Source of the DNA: Gammaproteobacteria bacterium
GTDB taxonomy: Bacteria; Pseudomonadota; Gammaproteobacteria; Pseudomonadales; Azotimanducaceae
NCBI GenBank assembly: GCA_009843635.1
Contig: VYDB01000078.1
Location: 63,656 to 127,655, forward strand
Reading direction: 5' to 3'
DNA: 64,000 bases
Part shown: positions 17,936 through 26,715 of the stretch, one piece after another
Layout of the letters: every line of letters starts with the position of its first letter
How positions within the stretch are numbered: position 1 is the stretch's first letter
Translations under genes and position numbers: made by a program
The notes under the pieces: generated by a model
Databases searched by the model: none
The model's input: only the letters and a program-made list of their open reading frames with translations
Told to the model about the DNA's origin: nothing

Positions 17936-19867
17936 TCAAGGCGAGGGCGGGACGCCCTCGCTCCGAAATCCTCGGCCGGCGGGCAGGCGGGCTTGGCGAA
18001 CCAAGCCGGCAAAAGCATTGCCATTTAGAACCTGCGCGACGTCAGCGCCCGGCAGCGGCGGGGAGAACAGCACGCCCTGCGCTTGGTCGTAGCCCTCGGC
18101 GCACAGGCAGCGCAACTGCACCCGGTTGCTCACCCCTTCGGCTAGCAGCGTCACATCCAACGCCCCGGCGAAGGCGGCAATGGCCTTGACGATGCCGTGG
18201 CCACCGCCGGGGTCGTCGGCGCGAATGTCGTGGATGATGCTGGCATCCACATTGAGCTGGCTGACCGGGGAGTGCTGAAGATAGGCCAAGGCAGCGTAAC
18301 CGGCGCCAAAGCGGTCCGCGGCTATGCGCACCCCCAAGTCGTGGAGCGCCTGCAGCTTGGGCATGACCCGCTCGCGGCTCTGCGACAGCCGGTACTCATC
18401 AATTTCCAACCGCACCGCGGATGCCTCGAGGCCCGCCTTGCGCAGCCGCGCCTGCAGCTTGTCCGCAAAATCGTCCTGCTCAAGCGCCAACCCCGACACG
18501 TTGACCGAAACTCGGACATCCCCAGCACCGTTGTGGCGCCAGTGAGCCGCCTCCGTAAACGCCTGCTGCTGCACCAAGGCATCGACTTCGCCGAGCAGCC
18601 CGGCATCCTCAGCGGCAAGCAGGAAGTCGTCCGGCTTTAGCAGCCCCCGCGTCGGATGGCGCCAACGGACCAAGGCTTCCACGCCGCAGACTTGGCCGCT
18701 GGCGAGGGACACCTGCGGCTGGTAGTAGACGACAAACTCTCGTCGGGACAGCGCCTTGCGCAGTTCCCGGGCCGTGGTCAGGCGCCGCATCACACCCCGA
18801 TTCATGGTTTCGGAGTAGAGCCGGTAACCATTGCCGCCCTGATCCTTGACGTGGTACATCGCGATGTCGGCGGCCTCAATCAGGGCATCGCCCCGCTCCC
18901 CGGCCTCGGGATACAGGGCGATGCCGATGCTGGCGCCCACCCGGAGCCGACGCCCGTCGATGACGAAGGGCGCTTCGAAGCAATCCAGAATCTTGCCGGC
19001 GATGCGCTCGACCGCCCCGCGGCTGCGCACGCTGGGCACCAGCAGCGTGAATTCATCGCCTCCGAAGCGCGAGAGGGTGTCACCTTGGCGCAAGCAAGCC
19101 CGCACCCGTTGGGCAACGGCTCGCAGCAGGCGGTCGCCCACGCTGTGGCCGAGCCGGTCGTTGACGCGCTTGAAGCGGTTGAGGTCCACAAACATGACGG
19201 CGAGCTTGCGCCGGCTGCGCTCCGCTTGGGTGATGGCCACGCCCAAGCGGTCGTCGAACAAGGTGCGGTTGGGCAGACCGGTCACCGCGTCATGGAAGGC
19301 CCGCGAGTCAATACCCGGTTCTGGACCCTCGCGTTTACTGATGTCGCGAATGGCGCCGCATGTGCCCAGATAGTTCTCCGCCGTGCGTTCGTTGGGGTCG
19401 GCGTAGATGCCTTCGGCCCGCAGTTCCATCCACAGCCCGCGCGGATGGGCAGCGCGGCCACCATCCGCGCCGAGGTGGCTGACCAACTTCAGCGACACGG
19501 GCTGGCCAGCACGACTGCCGGTGCGTCGTTCATCGAAAACGTGGCGGGCAGGGCTGCGGCAGCTCTCATCCACCAGCGCCTCGTAGTGCTGGCCGACCAA
19601 ATCCTGCTGTTGAAAGCCCAGCAGCGTCTCCACACGCCGGTTGATGAAGCGAATGCGGCCCTCGCTGTCGAGCAGATAGATCAGTTCCGGCGAACTGTCC
19701 AGGACGAACCGATGCAAGGCGCCCGCGTCGTCAAGCAGCGCGGCGAAGGCCTCCGCAGTAAGACTCAGGCGCTGTCTTTGGTTCAGGGCGTCCAAGATGC
19801 GCTCCGCCTCCGGATTCCGGCGGACAGCGGATTGGCTCGACTCAATTGGCATTCCGAAATCGCTCAA
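17936..19867 (-). CDS. PAS-GGDEF-EAL cyclic-di-GMP protein, EAL domain degenerate
   Basis: 643 residues: PAS domain (about 52-165; FVLDSSPELIYLLDSEGRI), GGDEF (about 205-365) and EAL (about 380-630), with no membrane segment. GGDEF 269-273 is intact and is preceded by an RQGD inhibitory site at the standard spacing, so it should make cyclic di-GMP and be product-inhibited. EAL 397-399 is present, but the DDFGTG loop is ADRFGAG (second Asp is Arg519), the usual catalytic Lys in LKID is Asn (LNVD), and EGVE is EGVS. The phosphodiesterase is therefore probably dead, perhaps binding c-di-GMP. The gene starts in an ATGA overlap with the NUDIX gene. Confidence 0.88.
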   Translation of the reverse strand: MSDFGMPIESSQSAVRRNPEAERILDALNQRQRLSLTAEAFAALLDDAGALHRFVLDSSPELIYLLDSEGRIRFINRRVETLLGFQQQDLVGQHYEALVDESCRSPARHVFDERRTGSRAGQPVSLKLVSHLGADGGRAAHPRGLWMELRAEGIYADPNERTAENYLGTCGAIRDISKREGPEPGIDSRAFHDAVTGLPNRTLFDDRLGVAITQAERSRRKLAVMFVDLNRFKRVNDRLGHSVGDRLLRAVAQRVRACLRQGDTLSRFGGDEFTLLVPSVRSRGAVERIAGKILDCFEAPFVIDGRRLRVGASIGIALYPEAGERGDALIEAADIAMYHVKDQGGNGYRLYSETMNRGVMRRLTTARELRKALSRREFVVYYQPQVSLASGQVCGVEALVRWRHPTRGLLKPDDFLLAAEDAGLLGEVDALVQQQAFTEAAHWRHNGAGDVRVSVNVSGLALEQDDFADKLQARLRKAGLEASAVRLEIDEYRLSQSRERVMPKLQALHDLGVRIAADRFGAGYAALAYLQHSPVSQLNVDASIIHDIRADDPGGGHGIVKAIAAFAGALDVTLLAEGVSNRVQLRCLCAEGYDQAQGVLFSPPLPGADVAQVLNGNAFAGLVRQARLPAGRGFRSEGVPPSP

Positions 19868-20505
19868 ACCGTTTCGTTTCGTTGGCGGCGACGGACCTCA
19901 ACGTCCGCTCGGACGCCGCTAGCCTCGGCAAAGGGCCTTGGCATAAGTTCAAAGACCCTCGACAGGGCCGACAGCGCCAAGGCATGGCGAATGACGCCGC
20001 CGCGCACGGCCTGCGTCACTTGCGCCTCACTCATGCGCTCCACGGCCAGCATCTCGCCGCGCCCCGGACGCGGCTCAGCAAGCCGTTCGACATCCGTGGC
20101 CAGCCAATGATGGCACAAATGCTCGTGAATCGCCGGATTTGGCTCCACAGCGCCAAGATAGCGCCATTCCCCGCCACCGTAGCCGGTTTCCTCGAGCAGT
20201 TCCCGCTTGGCCGCTGTCAGCGAATCCTCCCCCGGATCGACCATGCCGCCCGGCGTTTCCAGCGTGACATAGCCCGCGCCGAAGCGAAACTGGCGCACCA
20301 TCACGACATCGCCACCAAGATCGATCGCCACCATGTTCACCCAGTCCACGGATTCGAGCACCAGCCGCTCAAGAACCTCGCCGCTCAGCGGATGCCGCAT
20401 CCGGTCAAATCGGGTGCGAAAGAGAATGAGATCATTGCCCTCGGCACTTCGATGGCGGCTGTCCAACCGCTCCCAATTCAGTTCAGTCGGTGTTTTGCGT
20501 GACAC
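19864..20505 (-). CDS. NUDIX hydrolase (ADP-ribose pyrophosphatase type)
   Basis: 213 residues. The Nudix box is complete: GGMVDPGEDSLTAAKREL continuing into LEETGY (G-x5-E-x7-REL-x2-E-x-G pattern). A leading beta-sandwich (VVMVRQFRFGAGYVTLETPGG) is typical of ADP-ribose or nucleotide-sugar pyrophosphatases. It would cleave a nucleoside diphosphate linked to another group. It begins just after the lipoprotein gene stop and overlaps the GGDEF gene by four bases, so it is co-translated with both. Confidence 0.88.
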   Translation of the reverse strand: MSRKTPTELNWERLDSRHRSAEGNDLILFRTRFDRMRHPLSGEVLERLVLESVDWVNMVAIDLGGDVVMVRQFRFGAGYVTLETPGGMVDPGEDSLTAAKRELLEETGYGGGEWRYLGAVEPNPAIHEHLCHHWLATDVERLAEPRPGRGEMLAVERMSEAQVTQAVRGGVIRHALALSALSRVFELMPRPFAEASGVRADVEVRRRQRNETV

Positions 20506-20509
20506 AGCG

Positions 20510-21754
20510 CTAGTACCCCGTCAACTCCTTGTAGCCCCGGCCGGCGTCCCGGCCTTGGGCGTCAGTCACCCGAACCAGCCCTTCCCAATAGGTCAGCAGG
20601 GTGTCCATGCGCTGGTCGTTCAGCGCGGCGGCAATTTCAAATCGACGTTCGCCCACCGCCAGCCGCCAGCGAATCGGCCATCTTCTGCCTTCCTCGTCCT
20701 GCCAATGTCCGATCGGCGTCAGCCTGAAGTCGCTGGCCGAGAGGAAGCGCGCCGCGCCGTTGGGATCAATCCAGGCGCCATGATCGTATGGATCCCGAGT
20801 GCCGTCTCGCCGCCGCAGTCGAAACGCCATGACATCCTCGCCGCTGTCGAGCATCAACGCAAACCAATCCCAGCCGACCTGCTCCGGACTAAGGGCGCTG
20901 GTGCTCCACTCCCGGTCCAGCCAGCCCCAGCCGGCAACCGGATGGCGCTCACCATCGATCTTCACATGCCCGCCGGTCCGCAAGCGGGGCGCGGAGTAGT
21001 AGTGGGACGCTTCGCCCGGCCCCTTGGCCGAAAGTCCGCCATCACCCTGCGCAACAAAGCCCTTCTCCGGGCGCATGGCCAGATCCACGGCGATGCCGTC
21101 CGCTGCCGCGCGCAGCGTCCACCCATCCGGAGCCATCACCAACCGCCAGTCCTCGAGCCAAGCCGCAACTGCCCCATCAGCCACTTCGACCCCCGCCAAC
21201 TCTGGATGCCCGCGCGCCATCCGTTCCGCATGGCGATGCGTCTCCGCCTCCACGTCCGTCAGCGCAAAGTGAGCCAAGTAGCCTTGTCCATTACGCCACG
21301 GATCGGCCGGATCACCGCCCGGGAAGAGCGCCCGGCGGAAGAGCGTGAACTGAACTCCAAATTCGCGGGCGCCGGGAGTGGGCGCGCGGTGCGGCCATCC
21401 GGCACACCTGGCGGGTGCGTTGTGGTGGGGTTTGAGGGTGCTGGGGAGCCTTAACAGTGCCGGATGGCCGCACCGCGCGCCCACTCCCTCCATGCGTTCG
21501 AACGGTGTTTCCTGCACGTCAACGGCTTCCAAGGCGAAGGTCAGGTACCACCATTCGCTGCGGAAGTCTGGATGCGCCCCGTGATCCTCCGGAAAACGAA
21601 ACGGGCGGGGGGACGACGCTTGGGCATACCCCTCCGCATCGTCATCCCCGCCGAGCATTCGCCCGACTTGCAAGCCTTCGCCAACGCCAGATTCCCCATC
21701 GACCGGCTCGCCGCCGCAACCTAGGATCGAAACACCCACAATCGCCCACAGCAT
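20510..21754 (-). CDS. AttH/CrtC-like lipocalin-fold lipoprotein, interrupted in frame by a palindromic element
   Basis: 414 residues from ATG 21752-21754, with a lipoprotein signal (MLWAIVGVSILGC, lipobox before Cys13). Motifs HGAHPDFRSEWWYLTF, GEASHYYSAPRLRTGG and GWGWLDREWSTSAL are those of the AttH/hydroxyneurosporene-synthase-like fold. AttH is the substrate-binding partner of AttEFG exporters, and here it follows the ATPase and permease. Residues about 90-127 are encoded by a perfect inverted repeat and have no counterpart in the family: after VQETPFER the chain would normally pass directly to REFGVQFTLFRRAL. The frame is kept, so the protein may still fold with a surface loop. Confidence 0.8.
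   Translation of the reverse strand: MLWAIVGVSILGCGGEPVDGESGVGEGLQVGRMLGGDDDAEGYAQASSPRPFRFPEDHGAHPDFRSEWWYLTFALEAVDVQETPFERMEGVGARCGHPALLRLPSTLKPHHNAPARCAGWPHRAPTPGAREFGVQFTLFRRALFPGGDPADPWRNGQGYLAHFALTDVEAETHRHAERMARGHPELAGVEVADGAVAAWLEDWRLVMAPDGWTLRAAADGIAVDLAMRPEKGFVAQGDGGLSAKGPGEASHYYSAPRLRTGGHVKIDGERHPVAGWGWLDREWSTSALSPEQVGWDWFALMLDSGEDVMAFRLRRRDGTRDPYDHGAWIDPNGAARFLSASDFRLTPIGHWQDEEGRRWPIRWRLAVGERRFEIAAALNDQRMDTLLTYWEGLVRVTDAQGRDAGRGYKELTGY
21374..21488. repeat. 115-base palindromic element inside a coding sequence
   Basis: Two 31-base arms match perfectly as inverted repeats: 21374-21404 (beginning GGGAGTGGGCGCGCGG) and 21458-21488 (ending CCGCGCGCCCACTCCC), around a 53-base GT-rich centre. 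The element lies entirely within the AttH-like gene and is read through in frame on the minus strand (encoding EGVGARCGHPA...APTPG). I found no second full copy in the window. Confidence 0.85.
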
Positions 21755-21768
21755 CCAACCGACGGCCT

Positions 21769-24156
21769 TCAAGCGCTTTCCTCCGGTACCGGCAGGACGC
21801 TGGCGGCAACCGCAGCAGCCAAGCCAAGAGTCATGGGCAACGCCCAATCCGCTGCCGAAATCGACAGCGCCACGCTCCAGCCGAAGGCGCGGGGGTTGAT
21901 CACATCGCAAAGAACCACGCCGATGAACAGCCCCAAGGGCAGCGCCAGGACCACCGCGAACACGCCGAGCGCGCCGCCGCGCATGAGGGCGAGCCAGCGC
22001 TGTTCGGCGGCGCTCAACCCGAGGGCGCGGAGCAGTGCCACGCTGGCCCTTTGATTGAGCCGCAGCGCCATCATCGCGTTGTACAGGCCGGCTACGGCGA
22101 CGATGAGCGCGACCAAGGTGAGCGCCCGGGTGATCGCGAAGGTGCGGTCAAAGATGTCGAGCGCCCCCGCCCGCAGTGCCGCCCGCTGACGCACCACGAC
22201 ATCCGGTGCGGCACCGGCAAGCCAGCGTTCAAGTTCGGCAGCAGACAGGCCGGATAGGCCCAGCCGGTCGTAGTGCAGGGCACCGAAGCGTTCGGCGGCG
22301 GCCTGCGCCTGGACCAGCAGGCGCGGCGCCACGTCGCCGAAGCCGGAAAACTCATGGACGATGCTTAAGGGTTCGCCGCCCACCTCCACCGAGTCCCCCA
22401 CCGACAATCCCAACGCGTTCAGCAAGGCCTCGCTGGCCAAGGCTTGGTCCGGCGCCAAGGCGTGGGCATAGCCGTAACGGGCCGTCTCGGCCACCGTGAA
22501 GTCCGCGTAGCCCACCTGCACGGTATAACCTTGCAGGCGGACGGAGCGCTCGCCCAAGGGCACGGCAACGACGCCGGGATGCGCTTCCCGCAAGGCGTGG
22601 GCCAAGGCAGCGCCCCCTTGATCGTGCAACTCCAGGAAGAAGTCGTGGGCCAGGCGTTGGTCCAGCATGCGCATGAAATCCCGCTCGAAGCTGCCCACCA
22701 TCAGCCCAATGCCAACGCTCGCGCCGACCGCCAGGATCAATGCCCCCAAAGCCACGCCCAAGTCGGCTTCGTGCCAAGTAGCCTCGCGCATCGCCAGCCG
22801 AAACAGCAACCCGTTGCGAGTCGTTGCGGCGGTCCCGTCTGAACTGCCATGCCGGTATCCAACTCCGGTTCGCCGCGCTTCAAAGGCGTCCCGCAGCCAC
22901 CGCAGCAGCGGGCCAACCCAGGCCGTGGCGATCAAGCTCCCCGCCAGCACGGCCAGGAAGCCGCCATAGAGGCCTGTTTCCTCAAGGGTCACGCCAGCGG
23001 CGATCAGTGCCAGCGCAACGACCGCGCCACCCCAACGCACGCCCTTCCTGCCCGCTGGCGGTTGCAGAAAACCCGGTGCGCGGCGAATGAAGGCCACCCC
23101 GGCACCCACCAAGGCGACGGCAAATCCGGAGAAAAGGGCCTTGATGAGAACGACCGCCGACATTTCCATCACCGGCGGCGCGGCGATGCCCGCCATCGAT
23201 AGGCGCAGGAGCAGCGCCGCCAATCCATGGCCGCCAGCGATGCCAACCAAGGTCGCCACCCCAGCCAGTACGCCGATGGCGCCAAGGAAGCCGGCAGCGA
23301 GTTCCCGCCGACTGACGCCCAAGGCCGAGAGCCGGGTCATCAGCAATTGTTGGCGGCGCAGCGATAGCACGCAAATCAGATAGATGATGAACCAAGCCAC
23401 CACCAAGGCGAGCAGCCCCAATGCGCCGCGCGTGAACAGGACGGCGTTGCCGAACTGTTGCTCGGGACGAACGGACGCCACTGGGCGAACCGTCCAACCG
23501 GCCAAGTGCTCGACGTCCGCCGGGAGTCCGGCGGCAAGCCCCGGAAACAGCCTCTCCAACGCATCGCGCACACCCTTGAAAGGCGCCTTGAGCGACAGGG
23601 CGACATAGTCCAAGTGATCCGCTGGACGATCCAATAGCGCCAAGGCGTCACCGATGTCCGCAAACACGGCGTTCTCATGGCCTGCATCCACCACTTCCGC
23701 CACCGTCCAACGCTCACCCGCGAGCTGCAGGACGGCCTTTGGCGCCAGTTCCAAACTGGCATCGGCCCGGATCGAATTGCGCCTTGCCGACGCGCTTGAA
23801 CCCGGCGCCGCCAACCGAAACCCGTCCGCGCCGACGACCTGGTAGCGCCGCCCCGCTGCAACCAGTTGGCCCTGAACGACGGGCGTGATCCATTCCACTT
23901 GGGGCAGCTCGCCCCGGCGCCATTGGCGGCGCAGGTCGAAGTAGTCGGCCATGGTGGCGTCCACCCGCTCGGCGACGTGGGTGACGCCGCGCAGGTGCGG
24001 CGCGGTGCGGGCGCCGAGCTGGTCGCTAACCGCCAGCCCCAGCAGGTGGGTGGCCACCGTCGAGGCCACACCCAAGGCGATGCCCAGCCCGGCGGTCAAG
24101 GTGGCCCAAGGCGTTCGCGCAAAAAACCGGACGAAGCTGCGCAGCAGCAGCTTCAC
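21769..24156 (-). CDS. FtsX-family ABC transporter permease (fused AttF-AttG type)
   Basis: 795 residues with about eight to ten membrane helices. The start is a GTG overlapping the ATPase stop (GTGA, 24153-24156). It has an N-terminal helix followed by a periplasmic MacB-PCD-like domain, a block of helices (LLALVVAWFIIYLICVL, FLGAIGVLAGVATLVGIAGG), a second periplasmic domain and a final FtsX block (LVALIVAVAGLYNAMMALRL). This duplicated layout equals AttF plus AttG in one chain. Such systems extract lipids or export small molecules at the inner membrane. The lipoprotein partner follows 15 bases downstream. Confidence 0.85.
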   Translation of the reverse strand: MKLLLRSFVRFFARTPWATLTAGLGIALGVASTVATHLLGLAVSDQLGARTAPHLRGVTHVAERVDATMADYFDLRRQWRRGELPQVEWITPVVQGQLVAAGRRYQVVGADGFRLAAPGSSASARRNSIRADASLELAPKAVLQLAGERWTVAEVVDAGHENAVFADIGDALALLDRPADHLDYVALSLKAPFKGVRDALERLFPGLAAGLPADVEHLAGWTVRPVASVRPEQQFGNAVLFTRGALGLLALVVAWFIIYLICVLSLRRQQLLMTRLSALGVSRRELAAGFLGAIGVLAGVATLVGIAGGHGLAALLLRLSMAGIAAPPVMEMSAVVLIKALFSGFAVALVGAGVAFIRRAPGFLQPPAGRKGVRWGGAVVALALIAAGVTLEETGLYGGFLAVLAGSLIATAWVGPLLRWLRDAFEARRTGVGYRHGSSDGTAATTRNGLLFRLAMREATWHEADLGVALGALILAVGASVGIGLMVGSFERDFMRMLDQRLAHDFFLELHDQGGAALAHALREAHPGVVAVPLGERSVRLQGYTVQVGYADFTVAETARYGYAHALAPDQALASEALLNALGLSVGDSVEVGGEPLSIVHEFSGFGDVAPRLLVQAQAAAERFGALHYDRLGLSGLSAAELERWLAGAAPDVVVRQRAALRAGALDIFDRTFAITRALTLVALIVAVAGLYNAMMALRLNQRASVALLRALGLSAAEQRWLALMRGGALGVFAVVLALPLGLFIGVVLCDVINPRAFGWSVALSISAADWALPMTLGLAAAVAASVLPVPEESA

Positions 24157-24815
24157 TGAGTCAACCCCACGATGCGGCCCGCCCGTTCGGCCACGGCGGC
24201 GCTGTGGGTGGCGACGACCAAGGCGCTGCCGAGGCGCTGGGCTTCGGCGAAGAGGGCATCCGCCACCTGCTCGCTGTGGCGGGCGTCAAGATTGCCGGTC
24301 GGCTCATCGGCCAGCACGATGGCCGGTTCATGGGCCAGCGCTCGGGCGATGGCCACCCGCTGCTGCTCGCCGCCGGAGAGAGTTTCCGGATAGGCGTCGA
24401 GCCGATCGCCCAGCCCCAAGGCCGCAAGCCGCTGCTGCGCTTCGGGCAGGTGCTGGTCGAGTCTGTTCAACGCCAATGGCAAGGCGACGTTCTCAAGCAC
24501 GGTGAGGGTTGGCACCAGATTGAAGAATTGGAACACATAGCCGACGGCGCGGCGGCGCAACGCGGTTCGCTCGGATTCGCCGAGCCGGCTCAACTCAAAG
24601 CTGCGGCCATCGTGGCGCAGAGTGAGCGTGCCGGCGTCCACCGGCAGCAAGCCGGCCATCAGGTTGAGCAGCGTGGACTTACCGGAACCGCTGGGTCCGC
24701 ACAAGGCCACCGACTCGCCAGCGGCCACCTCAAGACTGAATTCGTCAATCACCCGCCGATAGCGGGTGCCGTCACCAAAGCCCTTGCGCACACGGTCCAA
24801 TCGGATCGCACTCAT
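24153..24815 (-). CDS. ABC transporter ATP-binding protein (LolD/AttE type)
   Basis: 220 residues, a typical lone ATPase. Walker A is GPSGSGKST, signature LSGGEQQRVAIARAL, Walker B IVLADEPTGNLD, and the switch His is VVATHS. It powers the FtsX-type permease encoded next. It starts at ATG 24813-24815 and is the first gene of the long minus-strand run. A divergent Arc-like gene begins 100 bases away, so its promoter lies in that interval. Confidence 0.92.
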   Translation of the reverse strand: MSAIRLDRVRKGFGDGTRYRRVIDEFSLEVAAGESVALCGPSGSGKSTLLNLMAGLLPVDAGTLTLRHDGRSFELSRLGESERTALRRRAVGYVFQFFNLVPTLTVLENVALPLALNRLDQHLPEAQQRLAALGLGDRLDAYPETLSGGEQQRVAIARALAHEPAIVLADEPTGNLDARHSEQVADALFAEAQRLGSALVVATHSAAVAERAGRIVGLTQ

Positions 24816-24914
24816 TTGTTCCTCGAAGCGCTAACGAGTACATTAGGCGCCCTCAAGCAGTAATGCGGACTTGGCATCCTGCCTTCCCCCAAAAAGCAGT
24901 ATCAAAACAACGTC

Positions 24915-25211
24915 ATGACAGAACGACCGTACAAATTCGTCGTGCGGCTGCCTGCGGCCATGCGCGATCAGGTGGCCGAAGCCGCGGCCCACTACCGGCG
25001 CAGCATGAATTCAGAGATTGTAGCGCGGCTGGAACAGTCATTCGGCGTGTTGCCGCGCAGTTCCACGGAGCAGGAAGTCGAGCCTCCGCTGCATCCGCAC
25101 ATCGAAGCCATCTTCCGCAGCACGCTCAATGACAGCGAGCAGTCGTTGATCAAGGTCTTCCGGCGCCTTGACGGCACCCGCCAACAAGCCTTGCTCGATC
25201 TGCTGAGTTGA
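24915..25211 (+). CDS. Arc-family ribbon-helix-helix DNA-binding protein
   Basis: 98 residues. The N-terminal RHH unit is clear: YKFVVRLPAAMRDQVAEAAA with RSMNSEIVARLEQSFG, matching Arc (beta strand RLP, then helix A and the NSEI helix B). The C-terminal 50 residues (EAIFRSTLNDSEQSLIKVFR) are helical and may form a ligand or partner domain. It is transcribed divergently from the ABC-exporter operon, so it may repress that operon or itself, but no operator is identified. It converges with the osmoprotectant transporter. Confidence 0.82.
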   Translation: MTERPYKFVVRLPAAMRDQVAEAAAHYRRSMNSEIVARLEQSFGVLPRSSTEQEVEPPLHPHIEAIFRSTLNDSEQSLIKVFRRLDGTRQQALLDLLS

Positions 25212-25221
25212 TTCTGCCTAG

Positions 25222-26715
25222 TTACCTCGCTCGCAAATGGCCGGGCACCGCGACGCGCTCCACGCCCTCGAAAGCGAGTTCAGTGGCGATCGCCAGCAGC
25301 GCCGCTGGCACGGCGCCCTGCAGAATGAACGAGACGTCGTTCAGCGCCAGACCGGTGACGATCGGGTCGCCTAAGCCACCCGCGCCGATGAAGGCCGCCA
25401 AGGTGGCGGTGCCGATGTTGATCACCGCCGCGGTGCGGATGCCGGCCAGCACGCTCGGCATCGACAGCGGCAGATACACGTGGCGAATCTGCTGGCGCCG
25501 GGACAGGCCCATGGCGTCCGCGACGCGCAACAGGGTGGGATCGATGGTGGTCAACGCAGTGACGGTGTTGCGCACCACCGGCAGCAGGGAATAGAGGAAC
25601 AAAGCCACCACCGCCGGGGCAGCGCCGATGCCGAACAACGGGATCATCAGCGCCAACAAGGCGATGCTCGGCACGGTCTGCAGGAGGCCGCACAGATAGA
25701 CCACCAAACGCGCCGCCACCGCCCGGCGAAAGATCAGCAGGCTAAGCAGGAGGCCCACAGCCACTGCCGCGCCCAGCGCCGTCAAGGTCAATTTCAAGTG
25801 CTGCGCCGTATTGGCGGCCAAGCTGCGCCAAAGATCATCGCCGCCCGCCCCGGCGGCCGATTCGGCGGCAACGCCGCGCTCGGCCAGGAAGCCCGCCGCC
25901 ACGTCAGCGAAGCTTAAGCCATCCACCACCACTGCGGCGTTGAGTGCCTGCGCCGCCGCATCGTCCAAGCTGCCGCCCAAGGTTTCCAGCACTTCAATGA
26001 CCTGCGCGCCGACATCGACCCGCACCAAGGGCGCCGCCAAGTACCGGGGAAAGAAGCGTCGGTCATCCTCCAGCAGCACTAGGTCGTAGCGCAACAGCTC
26101 CCCGTCGGTGGAGTAGGCGTCGGTGACGTCCAGCGAGCCCTCCGCGATGGCTTGGTAGGCCAGGGCGTGTTCGATGCCCGTCGCGCCAAATGGCAGCCCA
26201 TAGGCTCGCTTAAGCCCGGGCCAGCCGTCCTCCCGTTCGAGGAATTCGTGGCTGAAAACCAACTTCAAGGCGGGTTGGCCAGCCAGGTCGCCGATCCGGG
26301 CCAAGCCGAGCGCTTGCGCCTGCTCGCGCCGCACGGCGATGGCGTAGGTGTTGTTGAAGCCGAACGGCCCCAGCAGGCGCAGGCCGTCGCCCTTGAGCCG
26401 TTGGTTCATGGCTTCGCGGGAGGCGTCGTGGCCGAGCTTCAATATCGCTTGGCTGAGGGTGCCAGTGTACTCCATGTAGAGGTCAATCTCCCCGGCCACG
26501 AGGGCGTCAAAGGCGATCAGCGTGCCGCCGAGGCCAAAGCGGCGCTCCACCGCGAAGCCCTTCGACTCGAGCAACTGCGCGGCGATTTCCGACAGCAGGT
26601 AGGACTCGTTGCTGTTCTTGCTGGCAATGCGAATGGGTTCGGCGGCATGGCCAACGTCCGCGCCAGCGGACACGGCCAGCAGCAACGCCAACGCGAGTCC
26701 AATTCGCGCGGTCAT
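25222..26715 (-). CDS. Osmoprotectant ABC transporter: fused substrate-binding protein and permease
   Basis: 497 residues. A signal segment (MTARIGLALALLLAVSAGA) leads into a glycine-betaine/choline-type binding domain (IRIASKNSNESYLLSEI; LVAGEIDLYMEYTGTLSQ; VTDAYSTDGEL), then a permease with about five or six helices (about 290-490) and the EAA-like loop ADAMGLSRRQQIRHVYLPLSMP. Both parts of OpuF/OpuBC-type importers are in one chain, with the binding domain first; in many fusions it follows the permease. It overlaps the ATPase gene by four bases (ATGA). Substrates could be betaine or related N-methyl compounds, which would feed the dehydrogenases at 6.5-11.5 kb (inference). Confidence 0.87.
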   Translation of the reverse strand: MTARIGLALALLLAVSAGADVGHAAEPIRIASKNSNESYLLSEIAAQLLESKGFAVERRFGLGGTLIAFDALVAGEIDLYMEYTGTLSQAILKLGHDASREAMNQRLKGDGLRLLGPFGFNNTYAIAVRREQAQALGLARIGDLAGQPALKLVFSHEFLEREDGWPGLKRAYGLPFGATGIEHALAYQAIAEGSLDVTDAYSTDGELLRYDLVLLEDDRRFFPRYLAAPLVRVDVGAQVIEVLETLGGSLDDAAAQALNAAVVVDGLSFADVAAGFLAERGVAAESAAGAGGDDLWRSLAANTAQHLKLTLTALGAAVAVGLLLSLLIFRRAVAARLVVYLCGLLQTVPSIALLALMIPLFGIGAAPAVVALFLYSLLPVVRNTVTALTTIDPTLLRVADAMGLSRRQQIRHVYLPLSMPSVLAGIRTAAVINIGTATLAAFIGAGGLGDPIVTGLALNDVSFILQGAVPAALLAIATELAFEGVERVAVPGHLRAR

